Program-made: the position numbers and the translations under genes
The notes under the pieces: generated by a model
Database searches by the model: none
Told to the model about the DNA's origin: nothing
What the model saw: the letters and a program-made list of their open reading frames with translations, nothing else
In this document: positions 45,626 to 59,200 of the stretch, in pieces
Position numbering within the stretch: position 1 is the stretch's first letter
Layout: the number at the start of each line of letters is the position of its first letter
Source: Hemicordylus capensis
Taxonomy: Eukaryota; Chordata; Lepidosauria; Squamata; Cordylidae
DNA length: 64,000 nt
NCBI RefSeq assembly: GCF_027244095.1
Contig: NC_069671.1
Location: forward strand, 12,368,482-12,432,481
Direction: 5' to 3'

Positions 45626-47178
45626 CTGCGAAGTCAAATGACAGCAAGAAGTCACACACACATGGCTTTTTAAGTTTATATACTATTTCTGTTTCCTTAG
45701 GAACAACGGGTCTTAGGACGAAGGGCAGTATGGACAGACCTTTATATCCATGGATTTGCATATCCGCAGTTGGGTAAAAGACACCCAACCTAGGCATACA
45801 CAGGGAAAAGGCAGGGGGACATGCCGACCTCACGTATTAGCAGGACAGAGGTGACTGGAAATGATGCCGGAGGTCATTTCTGGATGTCATTTTGTGTTTT
45901 GGAGCCTCAAAATGGCTCTGGTTTTTGTTTTTTAAGAAAATGAGAAAAAACTGCAAATTTTGCCCGATTTGGAGGCATTTGGGGGCACAGCACAACTCAG
46001 GGGGAGCAGCTAGGATGGTAAGCAGCTTCCCCCACATCCCCCCCTATAAAATCTGCTGTTTTTTCAACTGTTTTCTTCAAACTGGGAACCTAACCCTCAA
46101 TTCCCCATTGGCTTAAATCCTTGATATTTGCCGTTTCCATATCCGTGGTTGTATTGTGGATTGTACCATTGAACGGTTGTACCGTTGAACCCCCAAGAAT
46201 ATCGAGGTCCTCCTGTATATAAATATAAATAAATGACCTACAGCATCCTTAGGCCAATAATGCCAAGACACAGCACAGTTAAACCAGTTGTTTCCACAGA
46301 AGCCAGTCAATACAAAATGTCCAATCTTAGAATCCCAGAATGTCAGAGCTGGAAGGGAACTGGGAACTCTTCTAGTCTAACCCCAGCTCACAGCAGGAAA
46401 CTTCTGCAGCATCTCTAACAGATAGTCATCCAGTCTGTGTCTGAAAACCTCTAAGTAAAACAGAAAACACATAGATTTAAAATATTGTATTTCATCAGAT
46501 AAAGCCAGAGCTCTTGCAACTCATAGCTATGGCTTCAAAGACTGCAGTCGGTTGTTGTTTTTCTTTTGTTACATCTGTCTGACACTGGGGAGTGAATTGG
46601 CAAAACCAGTCACTTTTTCTTCAAATCTACATGTTCTGTGCTTGGATCTGATGTCTCGCTAGTCTCTTTGCAACCACAGCTGAGTGTCCTAAAATATTAG
46701 CAGAAGCTGGCATTGACTTTGCAAATGGTGATGTTGACCCGTCCCTGTTAGTTTACCCATATTTTTATTGCATGCCCATCTTGAAGAAGCAAACTTTATA
46801 GCCCATGAAAAGCAGCCATGTCTTCAAAGGAGCTGGAGGACAGAGCATCCACTGTTGCCAGGTTGCTGCAGGGGTTTTGTATGGTTTGCTGCTTCTAGAT
46901 CTTTGAGGCAAAACCAGCAGCAGCTGAGGAATTTGCAGCTCTGTGTATAAAAAGATTAAATGCCGGGTGTGGCGCACGGCATTTGCCAACGCCCTGGAGG
47001 AAGCTTGGCCCACTGAGCGGCACATGTAACACAATCTGCTTAATGAGTTTTGCACAGCTAGGCCTGTAGGCCAACACAAAATGCTTGGTGAAGAGAACAG
47101 GAGCCCTCAACAGCAATTGGAAAAACATCCTTGCCAGTGATTGTTAATCTAGTTGAGTTTCTGCAAGCTGCTCCTCAA

Positions 47179-47214
<36 letters not shown>

Positions 47215-50200
47215 TGGGGGTCATACTGTCCTGGTCAATCGTTCTAATCTAGGTTTAAGGTGGGTGACCAACATTAGTGTGATAGTGTGAACCCATGCCA
47301 AGATAGGAATCTCAGATTCACCTCAGGTCATAAACCAGCTTGGCGTGGATTCACACACCCACATTAAACCCTAGATCTGAATGACTGTGTGAACCAGGAC
47401 ACTGTATTGGAAGCAGGTAGGAAGCTGAAGCGACACTTCGGTATTGGGCTGTCAATGTGCCATTCCAGGGCCAAAAACAGAACATGCCTAGATCCAGTTC
47501 CTAGTGAAGGTTCTGTCCATTCCTAGTTTAGAGTTATTTAGTTTTCCTTAAAATTCCTTGGAAGTTAGGAAAATAGGAAGCTGCCTTCTAGCGAGTCAAA
47601 CCATTGGTCCATTTAGCTAAGTATTGTCTACCCAGACTGGCAGAGGCTTCTCCAAGGTTGCAGACTAGAGTCTCTCCCAGCCTTATCTTGGAGATGCCAG
47701 GAACTTTCTGCCTGCAAGCATGCAGGTGCCAGGGGCAGCTCGTGAACTCAGAAGCCGCCCCCCTCCAGAGGTGAGTTCACGAGCCGCCCCAAGCAGGTGC
47801 TCTTCGCAGAATGGCCCCATCCCCTAAGGTGAATCTTTTACAATGCTCACACATGTAGTCTCCCATTCAAATGCAATCAGGGCACACCCTGCTTAGCAAA
47901 GGGGACAAGTCATGCTTGCGACCACAAGACCAGCTCACCTAGCAAGGATGTCCACCTAAAAATTGCCCTGTTTCACAGCTGAAGAATGCTGAGAACCTTT
48001 CTCTCCTGCAAGCTGTATTTGTTTCAGCAGCCTGGTTTGCAGGGGTTGTTGTAACCATTAAACAATTAGGAGTCAGAAAATCTTTGCTGATCTACTGCAA
48101 ATAATTTAGTAATTTACCAGGAAAATTTTCCCACCCGGCTTTTAGTTCGTATCTCCTCCAGAGTGGAGGGTGTATGTTCACATATTGTCCAGATTTACCC
48201 CAAAGTCCCTGTGAGCTATCAGGGAGCACTTCACACACAATTCGGGGTTTTTGCGCATTTGAGTTTAGGCCGATTTATATCCGGAGTAAAAAAAAATCCA
48301 CTTTTTGTGTTTGCCAGTAGATTCCTATCTACTTTCTGCCTGCAGGTACTTAACTCCCAGGGTCTGGCTTGAAGGTATATATGATGCAGCAACCTTGCTG
48401 AAGCTGAGCAGCTCCAGATCTGGTCAATACCTGGATGGGAGACCCACATTCACCCCCTTGAAATGTGAAATTCATAAAACAGGAAAACAAATAGTTCTGG
48501 ACTATCTCTGGGATCTTTCACCATGTACTTTGACAATGAGAAGAGGTGTCCACTGAGAGCTGGTCTCGGACCACCTCTAGGACCACTGAGTTCACACAGC
48601 TCCACAGCTGGCAGTAATCTTCTGCCTCAAATCTGAGATGATGTGGGATCTAAGTGGCAACCACATCATATTTTTCTTCCCCTCCCATACACCATGCTCT
48701 CCATTTGCTCTTTTTTTTTTTGTTTCAGCCATTCTTCCACCACCCACTACTCCGTCAAAAATACACATCAACTTATTCGTAAATACCGCCAATCTTTTAC
48801 AGGGAAAAGAGAGGACTATACAGAGGAAACACACACACACACACTCCATGTTACCTAATTTCTTGCGTCGGTTCAGGGTTGACTTCTATGCTTTCGCCAA
48901 AAAACACAGGGTACATCCGAGGCCTCATTTCTGATGGGGAGGCATTCAGAAGAAGGTAAGGGATCTACAGGAAATACAAGAAGAGGAAATGAGAGACATA
49001 TCAGGAGTTCAGATCCTATTGGGCCATTTACCGTAGAATCTATGATCAGTTTTTTGCAGACCCAAGAAAAGCCATTCTTGCAAACACACAGCACTCACAA
49101 GCATTCTACTGGCAGTGTTTAGAAACTAGTGCCAAGTTAATCCCCATGTTGGGACTGGAGACTCCCATTAAAAGTATGAATTTTGCAGATAATTGACACT
49201 GATGAAGACTTAGTAGAGTCAAAATGCATTTGGCAAAAATCATAGGGTTGATCCAATACTAGCAAAACCAAGATTTGACATTTTATCTTTCAATCAAGAC
49301 GTGACATTGCGATTACAATTACATTGTGATCTACACTTCTCTCATTCATCAGTGACATGATATTTTAGAAATGAATCATCCGATTCAATCTTTTCAATTG
49401 GACGCAGACTATTTTAATGGAATTTTATTGATCATTTTCCACCAACTTTATTGTATTGATTTGGATTCATTATATTTAATATAGTCCAGATAGTTCTTAA
49501 CCATAGAGTTTTATTACTATTATTATATTAAATCATTAGTATATAGTATCTGGATTCTTTCTTGATGTCTCTCTATGAACAAATGACTCCAAGGTCAACA
49601 GTTTTAGTAAAAAAGATGCCTGGCGCTTGTCTATACAGTTTGGTGGTACAGTCCCTGCTTCTGTAGAAGATCTATATATATATATAATTCTCTTAAACAT
49701 ACCTGTCGCTAATCCCATGTGTGGCAGCTCTCGCGAGAGTTCTCAAGTGAGCTGCTGGGGGAAAAGCAAACGGGCAGCCTAATGGCCAACAGGCCGAGAG
49801 AAAGTAGTGGCTGGGGAAGCATTACCACGCTGGGGGAAGGTGGGCAAGGGGGGAGAAGTGGGGGCAGGGTGGGAAAGTGGTAGGGGATGCAGTAGGGGAA
49901 GTGGCGGGGATGGGAAAGCAGTGGGGGGAGACAGTGGTGGCGGGGGGAAGCGGTGGCCGAAATGGGGAAGAGCTGAGGGAATGGGAAGGGGAGAGGATGG
50001 GGGAGGGCCGAGAACGATGGGGGAGGAAAGAGGGGTGAGAACTAGAGGTGCAGATGCTCTGCGCCCGGGCCAGCTAGTAGGAAGAATTAGCCATGAACAC
50101 TAAATGGAACCTCCATATTCAAAAGCAGTAGACCTCCAAATACCATACATTAGGGACAAATAAAAGTGTGCTGTTGCCTTCATGCCCCGTTTGTAAGTGT

Positions 50201-53200
50201 TCCAGAGACATCTGCTGGACTACATGAATTCTTTTCCCCCCCACACAACCCAGTTCTGGTGAATTCCACCCACTTGCTGACTACAACCACCATTGAGCAC
50301 TGGAAACAGACTTGTTGTCTGAATTCGCCTCTCTTTCAGATGAATGCCTGCCTTTATGTACCATTTTCTCCTGGCCGTTCCCCTCCCTTTGCATCTGCTT
50401 AGCGTGCCCAACTGGAACACTCCGATGGCCAAGTTTTTGTTTAATTTTTTTTTTTTCAAAGGACCTGCAAGAAGGCAAACCAAATTTAACCGCAGGCTTC
50501 CCTCCTGCTGAGCTCAGCAAACAAGCCCTTCCCTGTTCCACAGATGTTTCTGGGTTCTTGCTACATCAATGAAAACCGTATGGCATGGTCCACGGCTGGC
50601 CCAGGAGAGCAAATTTTTTTTGACATGGTTGAGAGTAATCGTTTGCCTTTTTGCCGCCTTCATTTTGAACAGACGTCCTGTGCTCCTGAGTCTTCAACAA
50701 GAACAAGATATGAGCATCATGCAAAAAGCAAAACCACCACAGACCGTTCGTTAATGGTCTGTTAACTGCTAATGGGAGAGGGCTGATAGCACACAGGCAG
50801 GATCCTCCTGAAAAATCACTGCCTTGCTGGATGAGTCCAAAGGCCCATCTAGTCCAACTTCCTGTTTCCAGCGTGGCTACCCAGCAGGCCAGGAAGGTAA
50901 TTTCAAGCCAGAAACCCAAGTATTTCATTCTCTCAGCACCATGGTTTCTTGTAAGAGGATGGAGCTGATCACCTGCTCTTTTCTGCACTTCAGCGCCACT
51001 AGTAGTGGATGGCCAGAAGTGGTATTGCAGTGACCAGCTCAAGACAGGTCAGGTGACACAGTGGACCAATAGGGTTCCATCTGGTCCTATAAAGCTGCCG
51101 GCTTGGTTCGTCAGTGCATCATTTGCACATAGACTGCTGTTCTCCAGGGCCACCCATCCCCACCAGCCTGCATCTACCTGGATAAATTACCAGGTTGTCT
51201 CCAAAACACTAGTCCTGACACCCTAGAGTCTGAAGTGACACAGATCCATGCCCAGAGGCCTGCTGAATCATTTAGCAGGCTCAAATCACTTAGTTCCAAG
51301 TAAGTCTCACCAACATCAATGAATCCTACTCTAAGTACCCTGATCCAAAACTCTGGGTTGCTTATGACGCTGTAATGTGCACCACCGCCCTTGCACATGA
51401 GGATTGCTCAACTCTACAGATGTGTCCAGAGCAGCGTATGTGGACAGAAGATCTCCATTATACAGCAGGACCGACAAGCTTTTGGATCAGGGCACCGGCG
51501 TTTAGGATCAGAGCATTTCTAAAGCTCATACTCCATCTTTTTCCCACCACATTTCTATCAGTTGCTTTTGGGTTACTGCCAGGAGCATTTCTTTGAAAAA
51601 ATGCACATTCAGCCCGTTTTTAATCAGCTTGTTCTGCCCTGCAATTATCAACAACAGCTGGTATGCATACGGTCTTATGGAAAACAGTCTCTCTGATGTG
51701 CCTCTCACAGCCTATCTGAAAGGGAAAGCCTGCCTAGCTTAGTCCTGACCTGCCTTCAACCCTGCAGATATAAGCACCAGCAAGGAGTGGGGTGTACAAT
51801 TCTGTTTGTAACAAACAGGGCTGCAAGTTGTAATTGGAAATCTAGCTAAGCAAAGCTATAGTTTGTTAATTGGTGGGGTTCTGGGGTGTAGCTATAATAG
51901 AACCATGGAGAAGGGACCCCCATCAGCTGAGAGATAGCTTGATCTTCACTCTGCCCGTCCTGCCTCTCCAAAGAAGGTGGGGAGATGGAAGGCAGGGACC
52001 CATCTTGACTCTCTGTCCCAGGGCCCACTCCAGCTTTGCGACACCCCTGGTGGGTTTGAAAATGCAGGTTTCAAGATTTATGAGACCAGTTTTTGGTTCA
52101 GGGAGTGAAAATAAGGAACAAAAGTATGCTGAATTTTTACTCATGGTTTTCCATCAGAAATGGTCTTCCCAAATTTAAAAAAGGCATTTGGGACTTTTAA
52201 AGGTCTTTGGGACATTTTCTTGTTTGGGAGCTACTAAACTAGAAAATGTCAGGAAAAGGCCAGTACATGCAAAGCACATGTTGATTTGCCAGCCATAATC
52301 AGAATCCAGAGATGGAGAGAGATTATTTACATACAGCGCTGTTGGCTGCACGCACCTGGCCTCCTCAGGGGAAAACACCAATTAAAATAGAAAATGCACA
52401 TTCTGGATCTTTCACATAGCATCTTGATGAATTGTCTGATTAGCAGCATCCTGTCAATTAGCTATTTTTGCTGGGAAAAGGACTGGGAGGGAACAGGTGT
52501 TTTCCTTCTACATCTGGTGCATTTAAGAAACATTCTGAGAAGAAGGAAAACCTGACTAGTCATTTGACCCTTTCGGCACAGTGCAAAGGAGCGGGAGAAC
52601 GCTGCAAAATGGAAAATGCAACATAGTGAACTTCACTTATCCAGCAGACATCACCTGCTCTAGCAAAAAGCTGTGACTTATGAACTGACAAAACAGGCAG
52701 AGATGCAAGCCTCTGTGATACTGCAAGCGAACTTAATGAATTTTCTCTCATTTTTTTCGGTGGGGAGGGATTCAGCAGGGCTATGGAATCCAGCCCCCTC
52801 CCCTGGAGAGGATTCCCATGACAGATCACCCATTGGCTCACACTGTGTCTTCCGGGAGGAATGAAAAGATATTGGTTCTGACCCTGAAAACCGGAGTACT
52901 AAAAAGACTGTCTTCTCTCATAGCAGTTATTTATTGCATTTTCATACCGCCTTTCTGCTTTGATAAAGGCACCCAAAATGATTTATAATATTAAAGAACA
53001 AAGAAATTACATAAGATTTAAAACACTGTTGTCTCAGGCTGTTGGTCTTTTCAGGAGCTGAGCACAAGAGCTTGCTGGTCTGGGCACCTCCTTTCTTTAG
53101 CATAGGAACATAGGCAGCTGAGTCAGACCTCTGGTCCATCTAGCTCAGCATTGTCTTCACAGACTGGCAGCGGCTTCTCCAAGGCTGCAGGCAGGAATCT

Positions 53201-56200
53201 CTCTCAGTCCTATCTTGGAAATGCGGCCAGGGAGGGAACTTGGGACCTTCTGCATGCAAGCAGGCAGGCCAGGTACTCTTCCCAGAGCGGCCCTGTCCTG
53301 GAGGGGCATATTTTACAGTGCTCACACATGTAGTATCTCTTTCAAATGCAAACCAAAGCACCTTCAACTGGCATCAGTCCTTGTATCACTTAGGTGACAG
53401 GCCAATACCTTTTTGTTCTTCAGTGCATTCCATGGGTAGTTCAGCAGCTGCTCTTTTTATTGTCTGTTTCCCAAAGTTTTACTTGGATTGCTTTTGCTGC
53501 TGCAGAGTTTTTATTGAATTGTTTCACTGTGCTTTCATTGTTTTATGTGGATATTTGGATATTAGTTTCTAGTGGAAAAGCTGTATATACATATTTTTAA
53601 ATAAAAGCAGTCCAGGCATCTGACCTGAAATGCATATTCTTCCCCATTTACTTCCACCTCCATTTCTTCCCCTTCCATTGTCATGTCCCCTGTATCAGAC
53701 TTTAGACTGCAAGGCACTTGGGGCAGGGACCCTATCCTCTTGTACTTTGTAAAGTGCTGTGCACACTGATGGCATGATGGCATAAATAAAATGGCTTTCT
53801 GCCATTCTCTTGTGGGTATAGAGAGGGCAGTCAGAGTTAGGAACATGTTATCTCCCATCAGCAACCAAGGAAGGAGACAGTTTTTGCAAGATAAAGCAGC
53901 AGGGCAACTGGCCACCAGAAGGAAGTAACAGCTCCCTGCTCCCCTTCAGTTCTAAGACTGGTCACATACCTTTAGTCATTCTCTAACCAACTGATCTCAA
54001 AACACAATACATCAGAAAGAAAAAAGAAGGGTCCAGATTCTAAAGGGAGTCTAACAGATTTGGACTCTGGCTAGTCTAAAGGGGTTAACACCACCCACAC
54101 ACACACACACACACACAGCCACTGGGACTTCCAATAACCACAAACAGACGAAGACTTGAAATTCTAGCAATGCCGTGGTTTCGTGTGCCAGAGCTGTGTG
54201 CGCTCCTGGCCAAAGAAGTATCCAAATTTCATGCCAAAGAATCTAAATTCTGTGCCAAGGAAACACAAGCACACCACTCGAGTAAATTATGGAAAGCCAG
54301 CAAATTTTCATATAGTTAACTTATAATGCATGATATATTCTTGTGGAGTTTTGCAGAGTATGACCTCCCCCCACCCCACACACACACACACCCTTTTTTT
54401 TTTTTTTTTTGACAAGGAGGGAGGCATAGGAGGAGCACAAGGATGGGATAAGCAAGCAGCTGTGTCAGGAACAAAACTCCACCCAAGGCCACTGGGAGTC
54501 TGCTTCAAACCTCCCTTGGTCCTGGACGTTTTGCAGACACAGGAGTCATTCAAACAATCAAAAACTGTGTTCTACCCGGGTTTGGGAGCTCGGTGTGCTC
54601 CCAATTTTTGGTTGTATGGAAGCAAGTGAGGAGGAAAACCTGGGTAGAAGTGATTGTGTGGAAGCAAGGTAGGAGGAAAAGCTACCCAAGTTTTCCTCCT
54701 CCCTTGCTTCCCCACAATCACTTCTACCCAGGTTTTCCTCTTTCTTTGCTTCTACACAACCAAAAATTGGGAGCACACAGCTCCCAAACCTGGGTAGAGC
54801 AAAGTTTTTGATTGAGTGAATGACCTCATAGTCTCCCTAATTCCATCCTTTTCTTTGTGACCATGAGGACCAGAAACCTTTAAAATGGCAAATGTGTAAG
54901 AATTTTTAATAACGTTTTTCTAAGGAGCTCAGAGCAGTGTACAAAGTTCTTCCTCCCTTCCTTTCTCATCTTATCTTTGCAACAATCCTGCTAGCTCAAA
55001 AAAGTGATGCCAGCCCAAAGGCACTCAGTAGGCTCATTCACACAATCAAAATTTGAGTAGGAGGAGCACCCAGGCAGGGTAAGAGAGCCGTGTGTGCTCC
55101 TGATCAGCAGCCGTGTGTTTGCAAAGATCAAGGCAGGAGGAGGGGAGAATGACCGTGTGCAAGGCAGGAACTGGGTAGGATGAGCCGATTCTGTCCCCAG
55201 CATTTTACCAAGGGTGAATGAAAAACCATCCTACCCAGTTCCTGCCTCACACACCATCACATTCCCCTCCTCCTACCTTCATCTTTGCAAATACACAGTC
55301 ATCAATCTGGAGTGCACACAGCTCTCCCACACTGCCTGGGCACTCCTCCCTAATTCCGATCGTGTGAACGAGCCTAGTGGATTGCATGGTGGAGCAACTA
55401 TGGCAGAGTGTCCAGGTTAAAGTAATTTAACCTGGACACTCCCCACTTCCCACCACTGGGAACACTCCCCACAAGTGCTCTAACCCAGGCCTGCACAACA
55501 TAAGGCCTGGCGAGGGGCAGGGAAAGATCCAGCCCTCTGTGCTCTTTACTGGCCCACAGGAAGGAAAGTCCTTCAACAGCAGGAGCCATGAAGAGCACTT
55601 GGCTTGCCCTATGACGAGCAGCAGCAGCTCAATGCATTTGTCCACTTGAGGCAAGATGTCCCTCACCCACCTTGCTGGTCCCGCTCCTGTGCCAGAGCCC
55701 ACTGGCAGCATCCCTCATCCCTCTTCCCCCTTCCCTTTCCCCCTGACTCCAACCCTCTGCTTTCTTCCTTTCGTTAATTTTTAAATAATTAATTTTAGGG
55801 TCATAATTAGTGTGCTGAAAGTTGACCTCCACCCCCTGCGCACCAAGGCATGGTTGTTTCTGGCCCACCAGGACATTTGAGTTGTGCACCCCTGTTCTAA
55901 CCACTACATCACACTAGCTCTCTTGCTCCCTACAGGATGAAGGGGGACACCTTCCATTCTCTGGGTTCTGTGCAGCGAAATCAGCCTTGGTGACAGGGAC
56001 CACAGAACTAGAAGCTGGTAGTGCCACCAGGGAACAACCTCGAATCCCACTGGACTCCCCCCTCAAGGTGAATGCCGATCAGCATCAGAGATCCCAAAAC
56101 CAATGCGGCAGGTAGGTACAAGAGGCAGGGGCTTTTCAGTGGTGGTGCCGACGCTGTGAAACACCTTCCCCAGGGAAGCCCACCTTGCCACCGTCTCTAA

Positions 56201-59200
56201 TTTCATGCTGCTGCTGAGTCAAGTTGGGGTTCTGTAGGGAGGCTTTTTGCAGAGGCCGACTGGGCTGCGTTTTTCCTGCTGCTATGCTGAGGGGGAGCCC
56301 CATTTTTCTATTCCAAGCGACTCTATTTGGATTGTACTGTTGTTTGGTGGTTCTGATGGGCCGTTTTATTTTTACACCATTTTAAAAAACTTTGAAAAGA
56401 AAACAAGGATAAACAACTAGTCTGCCATAAAATAAGGAGTGTGAAAAGCCACACACCTCCAACCAACAAGCGGAAGGGCAAGTCCCCCCAAAGATTCGGG
56501 ACTCCGTTTGCAACCTGGCCTCTAAGCCTACAGAGCGGTTTTAAAATCCAAACAGTGGAGCCTCTGCCATACCTATTCACCATCACCTGGTGTGGGGCGA
56601 GGGGAGGCCATGGCATCAGCACCAAGGAAAGAGCACGTCCCGGTACCCGTGGCTGAATTTCTAGGAATCAAACACGGAGGATTGTTTCCGATTTCTGGCC
56701 CGCAAGGGCTGTTCTTCTTGCTCAGGCACGGTTTCCAAGTCAGCACGCTAGGTTGGTTGGAGATAAAGGCAACATCCATCCGCAGCTTGCAGTTTGTTAA
56801 TGGTGATCAGGGGGCTAGATTAAGAGACGTAGAGTTCTGACACCCTGATCTAGGGACAGGAGAATGGGGGCTGCAAAGAGGGAGTGCAGCTGGCCGTGTG
56901 GGAGCAAACATGAATGGTTCCCTTTGCGAAGCAGGGTCTGCCCTAGCTTTGCATTTGTATGGGGGATACTTGTGAGTGCCGTCTGCTGAAAGATAGTCCC
57001 CTTAGCAAAGAGGGCCAGTGGTAGAGCATGGGCGGGCATGCATGCAGAAGGTCCCAGGATCAGTCCCTGAATCCCACCTGCATGCAAGGTAGGACTGAGA
57101 GGCTCCCACTGGAAACCGTGGAGAAGCCACTGCCAGTCAGTGCAAACAATGCTGAGCTTGATGGACCAGTGCTCTGACTCCATATAAGGCAGCTTCCTAT
57201 GCTCCGAACAAGGGTAGAAAGCCAGGGACTGGTTTGAAAGCATGACACTCTTGGTGTGATAAAATAAGACAAGAGCTCAGCAGGTCTTGGCTTGCTTGGT
57301 CGCCTGGACAGGAGGCTTCCCAAAGGAAGAAGGGGCTAGAAGAGGGCAGACAAGGGAGATCAGAATCGACTCCTAGGTCTCTGGGTGGTTTACAGTGCGA
57401 TGGTAAGGGCTGTTTTAACAACAATAAAAAGGGCTTCCCCCTTCTCCAGAAAATTAGGCTGCTGAAACAGGGATACCTTGGGCGGGGACCAGGAATGGAT
57501 TTTTGCCCGAATAGATTGTGAGCTCAGGTCTGGTACTGGAAACAAATGTCTGGGTTGAGAACAAGCTCGAGCACCCTGGTTCCTATTTCTACGTTTATGT
57601 CCAATCTCAGTTTGTCACTGGGCATAACTCAAGGTGCTTGTCTTGCGTTATAAGGACCAGATTACTCCAAGCGGGCGGGGGGGAGTGGCTACTGGAGGAA
57701 AAGGGCCTTCTCTGTGGCCGCACCCACTTTTGCCATCCCTCCCTACGCCAACTCGGCCATAGGCCTTTTGAAACAGAAAAGCTTTCCGGGGTCATGTCTA
57801 AACACTGCCAGGGTGAGACCCAAACAGATCTCTTGAGCCAGGGAGTTCCACAGTCTCAGAGCTACCACTGAGAAGGCCATCTCCCACATCACCAGCTGAG
57901 TATCTGGTGGGGACCGGACATAGAGAAGTGTACCTCTTTATTATCTAAGTGGACAGACATGTGGGAAGGGATGGTCCAGATCATATCAATGCATCCAGAG
58001 CATAAGTTTTATAGAGCTTTAAGGATGATCACTCTTGCCCCTGCTAACTGGCTGAAGAGGCCACTGTAAAATAGTAGATTTACCAGGGTGGGTGGGGTGG
58101 GGGGCAGAGAGCAGATAGCACCTATTTATCTCAGAACAGGGTTCCTCCCAATGGCCACTGCAGGTGTGTCCCCTGGAATTCTTTTTAGATTGATTCCCTG
58201 TATCAAAGGCCTTCGCCATTTCTCACTCCTTTTGCTAGGTATTTGGGAAGCTTTTTATTGAAGAGTGGTATATAAATATTCTAATTAAATACATAAAAAC
58301 AAATACTGACCCTTTAAAACTGGGCTGGGGAACAGACTGGAAGCCAGTGCAGCTGGTACAACAGCAGAGTCTCACGTACCAAAGAACTAGCAGCTGCTGT
58401 GTTTTGCAGCAGCTGAAGCATCAGAATTTATTCCACAGACCCAGGGGCTGGGAGGGCAGGGATATATATGGAGCACTGAAGCTCCACACCCTGACCACTG
58501 AAAAACTTGTCCAGCCACCTCTCTCGCTTTTGGAATTCATCAGCACCACTCGTATGCTTCCAAGCAGATCTCCGCACCCAGAAGGACTAGGATGTTGCCC
58601 TTGGTTTTAAAAGGAAATCTGAGGTTCTTGAGAAGCCAAGTTCCGCAACCAGGTCTGCATTCTGTGCTCAGGCAGAACTGTGGCCTACAGACAAGCCTAA
58701 CTCAGCAGAACATAGCTCCAAGTTAGGAAGCAGAACAGGTGTGAGTGTGAGTTGCATCCATAATGCCAATGGTGGACGGATTTTAAGCTTTGGGATCTAA
58801 TTAGCTTTTTCCTAGCATCAGAAGGTCCACCAACTGAAGCAAGGTGCAAAATGATGGCTTGGGACCAGTTACCTTCTGCAACCCATAAGCCATGCGCTGA
58901 AACGATCTACATATACAAGTACACCTGTACAAGTTGCTACAAAACTCTGAAACTGGCCACAAGACCTCCAAAAAGACCTGCTCAGAAGCAACCAATTAAT
59001 ACTCAGATTCCCCAGGTGAGGACGGCTGAGGCTGACAGAGATGCCATTGGCAAAAGGCCAACCACGGCAGAGAATTTTTCTTTTCTTTGCTGTAGAAGTC
59101 AGAAACCTTGGCTGACCTGCAAATAACAGAAGTTCCTGATCTTCCTTTTGTCCACCTCTGCACTGGGCAATAAAACACGGATTCCTCTCGACGGGGCTAG

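Larger units (their letters stand above)
54905..55925 (-). repeat. Sauria-type SINE (old) split by two elements
   Basis: Reverse-orientation SINE pieces are left at 54905-55029 (AAGGAGCTCAGAGCAGTGTA, TTGCAACAATCCTG), 55376-55485 and 55895-55925 (TTCTAACCACTACATCACAC). A hairpin element (55030-55375) and a hAT-like element (55486-55894) separate them. Confidence 0.6.
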
